6,086 bases of DNA, taken from contig VYCZ01000150.1 in NCBI GenBank assembly GCA_009843675.1, positions 1-6,086 on the forward strand. Direction: 5' to 3'. Below the pieces are notes generated by a model that had not been told where the DNA came from, ran no database searches, and saw only the letters and a program-made list of their open reading frames with translations. Positions 1-5,990 of this stretch are shown here, in pieces (the stretch's first letter is position 1; the number at the start of each line of letters is the position of its first letter). The position numbers and the translations under genes were made by a program. Source of the stretch: Gammaproteobacteria bacterium. GTDB lineage: Bacteria; Pseudomonadota; Gammaproteobacteria; Eutrophobiales; Eutrophobiaceae.

Positions 1-10
1 CAACCGTTAG

Positions 11-298
11 GACGGACTGGGCCAGCATGTATTCACCGGCGCCCTGGTCGGCGTGATCTTCTACTTTGTCAATTCCGCGTCAGGCCATATCGGTATAGTC
101 TATGGCGTACATCCGATCATCAGTTCGTCCGTCCCGACCCTGCTGCTGTACCTGGTCCTGCTCAGGCTGTTTTACCGGCAAAAACCAGTATTGTCCCCGA
201 CAACCGATCATGAAAAGTCAGACGTTCCTTATCGGCCAGGGCCCAGAGAAACCCGGCACCCAATGCAGACAACGATACGCCTGCAAGAAAAAACCTGA
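11..298 (+). CDS. lptG: LPS export permease LptG, C-terminal fragment (frame disturbed)
   Basis: This is the last part of a YjgP/YjgQ-family permease. LptG pairs with LptF and the ATPase LptB in the inner membrane to extract lipopolysaccharide and pass it to the periplasmic bridge. Visible are a GLGQHVFTGALVG segment, a membrane helix (about 47-75), the family-typical GHIGIVYGVHPII stretch and a final hydrophobic helix ending in LRLFYRQ near 182. The VYG-x-PPII-like pattern favours LptG over LptF. Two things are odd. The frame has a TAG at 8-10, just before the conserved GLG segment. The frame also continues about 38 hydrophilic residues beyond the usual family end, to a TGA at 296-298, antisense to the RDD gene. 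The N-terminal bulk lies outside the window. The family call is fairly secure, but whether the gene is intact cannot be decided here. Confidence 0.72.
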   Translation, partial: DGLGQHVFTGALVGVIFYFVNSASGHIGIVYGVHPIISSSVPTLLLYLVLLRLFYRQKPVLSPTTDHEKSDVPYRPGPRETRHPMQTTIRLQEKT

Positions 299-647
299 TG
301 GTCAGGTTTTTCCAGCCGGGCGGTACGCCGGTTCGGGTTGTCAGGTAAATACGCCAGGCGCGCATTCCAAGGGTTTGCCGTCCTGTTTTCCATTGCCAGA
401 CGAAATAGAACCAGGAGATGAGCAGCAGGTAGGTGGAATAAAACGGGTTGCCCGCGACAAAAGCAGTTCCCCCGGTAACGGCGAGCGCCGGCAGGGTCGC
501 AATGAACAGCACGGAAAACAGCAGGCAGCAGTCATAGGCAATGGCCATAAGCCTGCGCCAAAGACTGCAATGTCCCCTTTGTCCGATTACCACTTGTGTT
601 TGCATTTGGTTATACTGTATCCGTAATCTCCGGAAAGCCCGCTTCAC
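162..647 (-). CDS. RDD-family integral membrane protein
   Basis: A 161-residue protein with the RDD-domain layout. Arg31/Arg32 and Asp39 sit at the start of the first helix (RRLMAIAYDCC). Then come a second helix around 70-87, the GRQTLGMRAWRI block (89-100), a third helix around 116-136 and the closing HDRLSGT motif with Asp147. About three membrane segments are expected, placing it in the inner membrane. The biochemical role of most RDD proteins is unknown; some have been linked to ion transport, and nothing here decides its function. The start is uncertain. I use GTG at 647 because it is the longest, but ATG at 605 (residue 15) also leaves the domain intact, and neither has a clear Shine-Dalgarno. 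Genes of this family commonly sit next to lptG. A TATAAT on this strand (677-672) lies shortly upstream. Confidence 0.85.
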   Translation of the reverse strand: MKRAFRRLRIQYNQMQTQVVIGQRGHCSLWRRLMAIAYDCCLLFSVLFIATLPALAVTGGTAFVAGNPFYSTYLLLISWFYFVWQWKTGRQTLGMRAWRIYLTTRTGVPPGWKNLTIRFFLAGVSLSALGAGFLWALADKERLTFHDRLSGTILVFAGKTA

Positions 648-671
648 CCCGGCTATGAAGGTGTCCGGGCT

Positions 672-677
672 ATTATA
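672..677 (-). promoter_or_regulatory. Probable -10 box for the RDD gene
   Basis: Read on the minus strand this is a perfect TATAAT. It would place transcription initiation near 665, about 18 nt before the GTG start of the RDD gene. No good -35 hexamer is seen at 16-18 nt spacing; that position falls inside the first codons of the hydrolase gene. The offset TATTAT on the plus strand (671-676) could serve the hydrolase, which starts at 683. The call rests on the -10 hexamer and location only. Confidence 0.4.
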
Positions 678-682
678 GAGTC

Positions 683-1642
683 ATGAATGTAAATATGTTG
701 TGCCAATTCCTGCGCCGCGTCCTGTTCCTGACCTGTCCTGCAGTCGCCGCGTGCCTGGTCGCCGGCGCGCAGCTTGCGGCATCCCCTGCTGCGCAGAAAT
801 CGTCCGGACCGGGCAGGTTGGTGGATATCGGCGGCTACCGGCTGCACATTTATTGCGTGGGTGAAGGTGTGCCCACCATCATCTTCGATTCGGGAGTGGG
901 CGGTTTCTCGCTGGAATGGTCCAGGGTCCAGAAAGCCCTGGCGCCTCGGACCCGGGTCTGTTCCTACGACCGGGCGGGCTATGGCTGGAGTGATCCGGGC
1001 CCCTTGCCGAGGACCAGCAAACGCATCACCCGGGAACTGCATACCCTGTTGCTGAGGGCCGGAGTGGCCGGGCCTTATATCATTGCGGGTCACTCGTTCG
1101 GAGGATACAACGCGCAATTGTTTGCAAGAAATTACCCGAATGAGACGGCGGGCCTGGTCCTGATCGATTCCTCCCATCCGGAACAGATCGAACGGCTGCC
1201 GGGCCCGGAACCGGGAACGGTCAAACGGGTCAGGCCCGGGTCAAACAACTATGTTGTGTCCTGGTTTTTCCCGCACCCCAACTTTCCCGATGAAAATGCA
1301 CTGACAGCCCAACGCATTATGCAGAGTTGGCGGCACAAGATGACCTGGCGCGAGGAAATGACGGTGTTTTCAGTCAGCGCAAAGCAGGTAAAGACTTCCA
1401 GGCCTATGCCCGAAGTGCCGGTTCTGGTGCTGACCCGCGGCCGTAGCTTCTGGCCGGGTTACTCCAACGGCGATGAAACGGAACGGGTCTGGATGGAGTT
1501 GCAGGATGAGTTGTCCCAGCTTGGCACTAACACGGTGCACCTGATCGCGGAACGTAGCGGACATGTAATCCATCTTGACCAGCCGGGGATCGTTATCACC
1601 GCAGTGCAGACCATGCTGGATGCGAACTTTTCCCGGAAGTAA
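683..1642 (+). CDS. Exported alpha/beta-hydrolase
   Basis: A 319-residue alpha/beta-hydrolase fold enzyme. The nucleophile elbow is GHSFGG with Ser138. His294 in ERSGHVIHLDQP fits the catalytic histidine, and an acidic residue is available at Asp162 in VLIDSSHPEQ. The oxyanion region FDSGVGGFSLEW (68-79) and the CSYDRAGYGWSDPGP block (93-107) are typical of the fold. The N-terminus has Arg11-Arg12 followed by a hydrophobic stretch, so it is probably exported. VAAC (21-24) resembles a lipobox with Cys24, but a normal signal peptide cut near residue 33 is also possible. Substrate is unknown; an esterase or similar hydrolytic activity is the cautious guess. ATG 683 is the first start codon after an in-frame TGA at 656-658, and there is no strong ribosome-binding site. 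It is divergent from the RDD gene and has no clear functional link to its neighbours. Confidence 0.88.
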   Translation: MNVNMLCQFLRRVLFLTCPAVAACLVAGAQLAASPAAQKSSGPGRLVDIGGYRLHIYCVGEGVPTIIFDSGVGGFSLEWSRVQKALAPRTRVCSYDRAGYGWSDPGPLPRTSKRITRELHTLLLRAGVAGPYIIAGHSFGGYNAQLFARNYPNETAGLVLIDSSHPEQIERLPGPEPGTVKRVRPGSNNYVVSWFFPHPNFPDENALTAQRIMQSWRHKMTWREEMTVFSVSAKQVKTSRPMPEVPVLVLTRGRSFWPGYSNGDETERVWMELQDELSQLGTNTVHLIAERSGHVIHLDQPGIVITAVQTMLDANFSRK

Positions 1643-1692
1643 CCGGAGTCAGCAAGAGAACGACGGTTAGCCTACTGCCTGACTGGATCTAT

Positions 1693-1768
1693 TGGCGCTC
1701 CCTAGGGGAATCGAACCCCTGTTTCCGGCGTGAGAGGCCAGCGTCCTGGGCCGCTAGACGAAGGGAGC
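1693..1768 (-). tRNA. tRNA-Glu, anticodon CTC
   Basis: On the minus strand this folds into a full cloverleaf. The 7-bp acceptor stem is GCTCCCT (1768-1762) with AGGGAGC (1703-1697), discriminator G at 1696 and an encoded CCA at 1695-1693. The D arm has the GTCTAG and CCAGGAC elements of tRNA-Glu. The anticodon stem is CTGGC/GCCGG around the loop CTCTCAC, placing CTC at 1734-1732. The T arm is AGGGG-TTCGATT-CCCCT. Overall it closely resembles E. coli tRNA-Glu, apart from C instead of T at the wobble position. It would read GAG codons. A TATAAT lies about 15 nt upstream. No factor-independent terminator is seen downstream. Confidence 0.96.
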
Positions 1769-1782
1769 GGGAAAGATCGGGT

Positions 1783-1790
1783 ATTATAAT
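1783..1790. promoter_or_regulatory. Bidirectional -10 region between tRNA-Glu and pcnB
   Basis: The octamer ATTATAAT contains TATAAT on both strands. On the minus strand it spans 1788-1783, giving a start near 1776, about 8 nt before mature tRNA-Glu. On the plus strand it spans 1785-1790, giving a start near 1797, essentially at the pcnB ATG (1799). The -35 positions are weak both ways. For the tRNA, the best is TGGATT (1812-1807, 18-nt spacer), inside the first pcnB codons. For pcnB it would fall inside the tRNA gene. The tRNA assignment is the more secure of the two. Confidence 0.5.
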
Positions 1791-1798
1791 AATAAGTC

Positions 1799-3094
1799 AT
1801 GAACAAAATCCACGGCAAAGTCTCGTACCTGCGTCCGCAGCCGGCAATTTTTCCTCGTGAAGAGCACAACATCTCGACGAAGAATATCAGTGACGGCGCG
1901 CTGAAAGTATTGTACCGCCTGAAAAATGCCGGCTATGCCAGTTACCTGGTCGGGGGTAGCGTGCGCGATCTGCTGCTGGGGCGAGAACCAAAGGACTTTG
2001 ACGTGGTGACGGACGCTACACCTCAACAGGTAAGAGAACTGTTCCGCAACAGCCGGCTGATTGGGCGCCGTTTCAGGCTTGCCCATGTCCGCTTCGGCGA
2101 TGAGATCGTGGAGGTTTCCACGTTCCGGGGTCCCCACCATGATGATAATGGCGCAGGGCACATCGTCGACGGCCGGATAATACGCGACAACGTTTACGGA
2201 ACCATCGATGAAGATGTATGGCGCCGTGATTTCACCGTCAATGCCCTGTTTTATAATATCGCAGACGAATCGGTAGTAGATTACGTTAACGGCATGGACG
2301 ATATAAAATCCTGCTGTATCCGGCTGATCGGCGACCCTCGCCGGCGTTTTACGGAAGACCCGGTGCGGTTGTTACGGGCAGTGCGGTTTGCGACGAAGCT
2401 GGGTTTCAGGATCAGTCCGGATACCGGGACGCACATATCCGGACTGGCATCCTCGTTGAAAGAGATCTCCACCGCACGCTTGTTTGAAGAATGTCTGAAA
2501 ATGTTTTTTAACGGTTATGCCCTGCAGACCTTTGAACAATTGCGGCACTATGAGTTGTTCAAGGAATTGTTTCCGCAGACCGAAGAGGCGCTCACGCATC
2601 AGCACGGCGGATTTCCCTATACATTCGTTGCCAACGCGCTGCGCAATACCGACAACCGGCTGACGCAAAACAAGCCGGTTACACCGGGATTTCTACTTGC
2701 CGCCCTGTTGTGGTTGCCCATGGACAGGCTGGCGCAGAACCATATGGCCCAGGGCATGAATGAAATGGACGCCATCATACTGGCGGGGGACATCGTTATT
2801 TCCAGACAAACCAGCACCATCGCGGTCCCGCGTCGCTTCACCAGTATGGCGCGGGATATCTGGCAAATGCAGCCGCGGCTGGCGCGACGGTCACACCGCC
2901 GGCCACACCGGATGCTCGAAAATCCCCGGTTTCGGGCAGCTTATGATTTTTTACTTCTTCGTGCGGAATCCGGAGAGGACGTCAACGAACTGGCAGAATG
3001 GTGGACCGAATTTCAGCGGAATAAGCCTGATCAAAAGAGCCATTCCAGGAACAGGCGCAACAGGCGCAGGCGGCCCAGAGGACGTAAGGTATAA
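1799..3094 (+). CDS. pcnB: Poly(A) polymerase I
   Basis: PcnB adds poly(A) tails to RNA 3' ends, promoting decay of mRNA fragments and regulatory RNAs. The 431-residue protein has the class II nucleotidyltransferase core: LVGGSVRDLLLG (50-61), then the metal-binding DFD at Asp66 and Asp68. LIGRRFRLAHVRFG (87-100) is the feature that favours poly(A) polymerase over CCA-adding enzyme. WRRDFTVNAL (141-150), DPRRRFTEDPVRLLRAVRFA (179-198) and the helical RNA-binding part follow. The tail is very arginine-rich (RNRRNRRRRPRGRK), as usual for PcnB. The length is slightly below the E. coli protein. The N-terminal IFPREEHNISTKNIS resembles the E. coli start region, so the start must be early. ATG 1799 is the first start after an in-frame TAA at 1793-1795 and has no evident Shine-Dalgarno. 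It is first of a five-gene operon; folK follows after 3 nt. Confidence 0.96.
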   Translation: MNKIHGKVSYLRPQPAIFPREEHNISTKNISDGALKVLYRLKNAGYASYLVGGSVRDLLLGREPKDFDVVTDATPQQVRELFRNSRLIGRRFRLAHVRFGDEIVEVSTFRGPHHDDNGAGHIVDGRIIRDNVYGTIDEDVWRRDFTVNALFYNIADESVVDYVNGMDDIKSCCIRLIGDPRRRFTEDPVRLLRAVRFATKLGFRISPDTGTHISGLASSLKEISTARLFEECLKMFFNGYALQTFEQLRHYELFKELFPQTEEALTHQHGGFPYTFVANALRNTDNRLTQNKPVTPGFLLAALLWLPMDRLAQNHMAQGMNEMDAIILAGDIVISRQTSTIAVPRRFTSMARDIWQMQPRLARRSHRRPHRMLENPRFRAAYDFLLLRAESGEDVNELAEWWTEFQRNKPDQKSHSRNRRNRRRRPRGRKV

Positions 3095-3097
3095 GGC

Positions 3098-3592
3098 ATG
3101 CAAAGTTACATCGGGTTGGGCAGTAATCTGGATAACCCGGAATTGCAGTTGGATACGGCCCTGGCGGCGCTGGATGATATCCATGACACGAGCCTGGTGA
3201 AATATTCCTCATTCTACCGTAGCATACCGCTGGGGCCGAGCGATCAACCTGATTTCATCAACGCAGTGGCGCTGCTCGACACCCACCTGACGGCAGCACA
3301 GCTGCTGAGTCAATCGCAGTTGGTTGAAAATCGCCAGGGACGGGTGCGGGACGGACAAAGGTGGGGGCCGCGCATCCTGGACCTTGACATACTGCTGTAT
3401 GGTGACCAGGTCATCGACGAACCTGGATTGACCGTACCTCACCCTGGAATCAGGCATCGTAACTTTGTCCTGATGCCGTTGCTGGAACTGGCTCCCGACC
3501 TGGAAATCCCGGGGCTTGGCAGGGCGGATGAGTTGCTGGACGCGGTGGGTTGCGCGGGGATAACAAAGTTGAACCTGGCAATGTCAGGTTGA
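3098..3592 (+). CDS. folK: 6-hydroxymethyl-7,8-dihydropterin pyrophosphokinase
   Basis: FolK transfers pyrophosphate from ATP to 6-hydroxymethyl-7,8-dihydropterin, the step before dihydropteroate synthase in folate synthesis; it is cytoplasmic. The protein has 164 residues, a normal length. It shows GLGSNL near the N-terminus (6-11), YRSIPLGPSDQPDFINAV (40-57) for pterin binding, and the signature RWGPRILDLDILLYG (88-102). Asp95 and Asp97 match the two Mg-binding aspartates of the E. coli enzyme in both motif and number. PHPGIRHRNFVLMPL (114-128) completes the family pattern. It starts 3 nt after the pcnB stop, in the order pcnB-folK known from many gammaproteobacteria, and is probably translated from the operon mRNA with help from upstream ribosomes. 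Confidence 0.96.
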   Translation: MQSYIGLGSNLDNPELQLDTALAALDDIHDTSLVKYSSFYRSIPLGPSDQPDFINAVALLDTHLTAAQLLSQSQLVENRQGRVRDGQRWGPRILDLDILLYGDQVIDEPGLTVPHPGIRHRNFVLMPLLELAPDLEIPGLGRADELLDAVGCAGITKLNLAMSG

Positions 3593-3604
3593 AAGAGTAC
3601 TGGA

Positions 3605-4249
3605 ATGCGGGTTAAACAAACATTCAGGTATATCGTTGTGGAAGGCCCGATTGGCATCGGCAAGACCGCGCTGGCAAGACGCCTCGCAGACACTATGGAC
3701 GACCTCCTGTTGCTGGAGCGCAGTAGCGCCAATCCGTTTCTGCCGGAGGTATATCGTCCCCCGGGCAGCGCCGCCCTGCCGGCCCAGTTACATTTTCTGT
3801 TCGAGCACGTCAAGCAGGTGCGGGAACTGCGCCAGGCGGACCTGTTTGTGGCCAGCAGGGTTGCCGACTTCCTGATCCAGGCGCACAGGTTGTTTGCCGA
3901 GGCCACCTTGACCCAGGACGAACTGGATTTGTACTACCAGGTTTACCACATGCTGGTCGAAGATGCCCCCGTTCCCGACCTCGTGATCTACCTGCAGTCG
4001 ACCGTCGAGGTGATGGTAAAACGCATCCGCTCCACAGGAGTCCCTGAGATGAAGATAGACAAGGAGTACCTGCAGAAAATTGCGGACGGATACACCGACT
4101 TTTTCTATCATTATGACGCATCGTCCCTGCTCATCGTCAACACCACGGACATGGATTTCACCAGTGAGCGCGGCGACTATGATATGTTGCTGGATTACAT
4201 GGACAGGCTCAGACCGGGACGGCATTATTTCAACCCGCAGGAACTATGA
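3605..4249 (+). CDS. Deoxynucleoside kinase family protein
   Basis: A 214-residue P-loop kinase of the deoxynucleoside kinase (dCK/dGK/dNK-like) family, which phosphorylates salvaged deoxynucleosides to monophosphates in the cytoplasm. Visible are Walker A GPIGIGKT (14-21), LERSSANPFLPEVY (37-50) with Glu38 as the likely substrate-site carboxylate, and LPAQLHFLFEHVKQVRELRQADLF (58-81). The central ADFLIQAHRLFAEATL (87-102), PDLVIYLQSTVEVMVKRI (124-141) as the pre-LID strand and helix, and EYLQKIADGYTDFFYHYD (154-171) follow. The usual [ED]R[ST]-like motif after strand 3 reads ASRVADF here, so substrate preference (deoxyadenosine, deoxycytidine or other) cannot be read off. It sits between folK (12-nt gap) and panB (4-nt ATGA overlap). 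From memory this neighbour is seen in other gammaproteobacteria. AAAGAG about 7 nt before ATG may serve as the ribosome site. Confidence 0.88.
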   Translation: MRVKQTFRYIVVEGPIGIGKTALARRLADTMDDLLLLERSSANPFLPEVYRPPGSAALPAQLHFLFEHVKQVRELRQADLFVASRVADFLIQAHRLFAEATLTQDELDLYYQVYHMLVEDAPVPDLVIYLQSTVEVMVKRIRSTGVPEMKIDKEYLQKIADGYTDFFYHYDASSLLIVNTTDMDFTSERGDYDMLLDYMDRLRPGRHYFNPQEL

Positions 4250-5043
4250 CCAATAATATTACCATTGCCCGCTTGCGTGGAATGAAACAGGCAGGCGAAA
4301 AAATCGTCAGCCTGACCGCGTACGACGCGGGCTTTGCCGGAATACTGGATGCGGCCGGCGTTGAGATCGCCCTGGTAGGAGACTCGCTGGGTATGGTGCT
4401 GCAAGGCGGGGAAGACACCTTGAGCGTTTCCATGGAGGACATGGTTTACCACAGCAGGATGGTTAGTGGGGCCTGTCGGCGCGCTCTGGTCGTGGTCGAC
4501 ATGCCGTACCGGAGTTATGAAACACCGGCAGCGGCCTGTGAGAATGCCCGCAGGCTGGTGGAACAGGGCAAAGCCGAGGTGGTCAAGCTGGAAGGCGGAG
4601 AGGAGCAGGCACAGACCGTGGCGGCCCTGGTTCACCGGGGCATCCCGGTTTGCGGCCACGTCGGCATGCAACCGCAGTCCGTCAAGGAGTATGGGGGATT
4701 CAAAGTCCAGGGCAGGGAGAAAAAGCAGGCCGAACGCATCATGGCCGGCGCTTGCGCCCTGGAGGCTGCCGGCGCCTGCATGGTAGTGCTGGAATGTATT
4801 CCCGCGGGCCTTGCCGAACGCATCACCATGGAGTTGACAATCCCCACTATCGGCATAGGCGCCGGGGTAAACTGTGACGGGCAGGTGCTGGTGCTCTATG
4901 ACGTGCTGGGCATCTCGCCGCGCAGCCCGCACCTGGCAAAAAATTTCCTGGAAGGGGCAGAGAACATACCTGCCGCCGTGCAGGAATACGTGCGTGCGGT
5001 AAAAGCCGGGGAGTTTCCCGGGCCAGAACATTCGTTTAAGTAA
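4246..5043 (+). CDS. panB: 3-methyl-2-oxobutanoate hydroxymethyltransferase
   Basis: PanB (ketopantoate hydroxymethyltransferase) transfers a hydroxymethyl group from 5,10-methylene-tetrahydrofolate to 3-methyl-2-oxobutanoate (alpha-ketoisovalerate), giving ketopantoate, the first committed step to pantothenate and CoA. The 265-residue protein is full length. It has SLTAYD (22-27), VGDSLGM (44-50), VVVDMPY (82-88), VKLEGG (113-118), GHVG (137-140) and VLECIPA (181-187). Asp46, Asp85 and Glu116 correspond to the Mg ligands and Glu183 to the catalytic glutamate of the E. coli enzyme, allowing one or two residues of offset. TIGIGAG (201-207) closes the barrel. Its ATG overlaps the kinase stop as ATGA (4246-4249), with AGGA at 4239-4242, so translational coupling is likely. 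The methylene-tetrahydrofolate demand connects it to folK. Confidence 0.97.
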   Translation: MTNNITIARLRGMKQAGEKIVSLTAYDAGFAGILDAAGVEIALVGDSLGMVLQGGEDTLSVSMEDMVYHSRMVSGACRRALVVVDMPYRSYETPAAACENARRLVEQGKAEVVKLEGGEEQAQTVAALVHRGIPVCGHVGMQPQSVKEYGGFKVQGREKKQAERIMAGACALEAAGACMVVLECIPAGLAERITMELTIPTIGIGAGVNCDGQVLVLYDVLGISPRSPHLAKNFLEGAENIPAAVQEYVRAVKAGEFPGPEHSFK

Positions 5044-5044
5044 C

Positions 5045-5049
5045 AGGGG
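5045..5049 (+). promoter_or_regulatory. Ribosome binding site deciding the panC start
   Basis: AGGGG lies 5 nt before the ATG at 5055 and is the best Shine-Dalgarno near panC. The alternative in-frame ATG at 5115, which would match the usual PanC N-terminus better, has only a weak GGGA at longer spacing. This supports the longer product. Confidence 0.5.
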
Positions 5050-5054
5050 CTACG

Positions 5055-5990
5055 ATGTCTGACCTCCAGACCGTGCACAAGCATATCACCGCGCCCTTTA
5101 CCGGGACGCCTATCATGGAGACCGTGTCGAACCTGCATGGTTTGCGTACTGTTATCGGCAGGTGGAAGCGGGAAGGGCATACCATCGCCCTGGTGCCTAC
5201 CATGGGCAACCTGCATGACGGGCATATCTCGTTGCTCAATCACGCCCGCGAGCACGCGGATCGCACCATCGTGAGTATTTTCGTCAACCCCATACAGTTC
5301 GGCAAGGGAGAGGATTACGAGAAATATCCCAGCACGCTGGCCGAGGACAAGAATAAACTGGAAAAGTACGGGCTTGACCTGCTGTTCACGCCCAACCTAG
5401 AATCGCTTTATCCCGGCGGCACCGATACCGACACCCGCATCAACGTGCCCGAATTGTCGAACATCCTGTGCGGCGAGTTCAGGCCCGGCCACTTCTCCGG
5501 GGTCGCCACCGTGGTGGCAAAACTGCTCAACAATGCACAACCGGACCTGGCCTTTTTCGGTGAAAAGGATTACCAGCAACTGCTGGTCATCAAACGCATG
5601 GCGCGGGATTTGTGCCTGCCCGTTGAGATTGTCGGGCTGCCCATCGTGCGCGAGCCCGACAGCCTGGCGATGAGTTCCCGTAACGCGTACCTGGCGCCGG
5701 ACGAACGGCGCAGGGCGCCGGAGATTTACCGGACCCTGAAGGCCGCTGCCGCCGCTTTGCGCAAAGGCGGGAAAAGCCTGGAGGAAATCGAAAAGTCAGC
5801 AATGGACAGGCTGGAGCAGAAAGGGTTCAGGCCGGAATACGTCAGCATCCGGCGCACTGAAGACCTGAAGTTACCGACGGCACAGGACACCCGATTGTCC
5901 ATCCTTGTGGCCGCCTGGCTGGGCCCGGCCCGACTGATTGATAATATCAAGGTAAGGCTCAAACTGACTGGATTTAAGGGGTCAGAGTAA
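5055..5990 (+). CDS. panC: Pantothenate synthetase (pantoate-beta-alanine ligase)
   Basis: PanC condenses pantoate with beta-alanine, using ATP via pantoyl adenylate, to form pantothenate in the cytoplasm. The 311 residues contain VPTMGNLHDGH (47-57) with the HxGH nucleotidyl-transfer motif (His54, His57), SIFVNPIQFGKGEDYEKYP (74-92), RPGHFSGVATVVAKL (143-157), FFGEKDYQQL (167-176), and the KMSKS-like MSSRN (206-210). ILVAAWLGPARLIDN (283-297) is near the C-terminus. The usual family length is about 280-285. The extra length is a 20-residue N-terminal extension (Met21 at 5115 is the conventional-looking start) and about ten extra C-terminal residues. I keep ATG 5055 because of its better ribosome site. 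The last codons and the TAA stop belong to an inverted repeat (5978-6044). It follows panB by 11 nt, so it is probably co-transcribed. Confidence 0.96.
   Translation: MSDLQTVHKHITAPFTGTPIMETVSNLHGLRTVIGRWKREGHTIALVPTMGNLHDGHISLLNHAREHADRTIVSIFVNPIQFGKGEDYEKYPSTLAEDKNKLEKYGLDLLFTPNLESLYPGGTDTDTRINVPELSNILCGEFRPGHFSGVATVVAKLLNNAQPDLAFFGEKDYQQLLVIKRMARDLCLPVEIVGLPIVREPDSLAMSSRNAYLAPDERRRAPEIYRTLKAAAAALRKGGKSLEEIEKSAMDRLEQKGFRPEYVSIRRTEDLKLPTAQDTRLSILVAAWLGPARLIDNIKVRLKLTGFKGSE

Noticed and set aside
102..626. 174-codon plus-strand open frame opposite the RDD gene
   Set aside because: It shows no domain pattern; the minus strand carries clear RDD-family motifs and membrane helices across the same bases.
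653..1177. 174-codon minus-strand open frame opposite the hydrolase
   Set aside because: The composition is low in hydrophobic core patterns and it is antisense to a well-conserved alpha/beta-hydrolase; treated as a shadow frame.
1633..1646. CCGG-AAGTAA-CCGG hairpin at the hydrolase stop, considered as a terminator
   Set aside because: The stem is only 4 bp and no T-run follows on either strand.
1799..3094. CCA-adding enzyme instead of poly(A) polymerase
   Set aside because: The GRRFRLAHV motif, the arginine-rich tail and the folK neighbour all point to PcnB.
4225..5031. Long open frame of 268 codons on the minus strand opposite panB
   Set aside because: It has no recognisable family motifs and mirrors the codon pattern of panB, which has all its catalytic residues on the plus strand.
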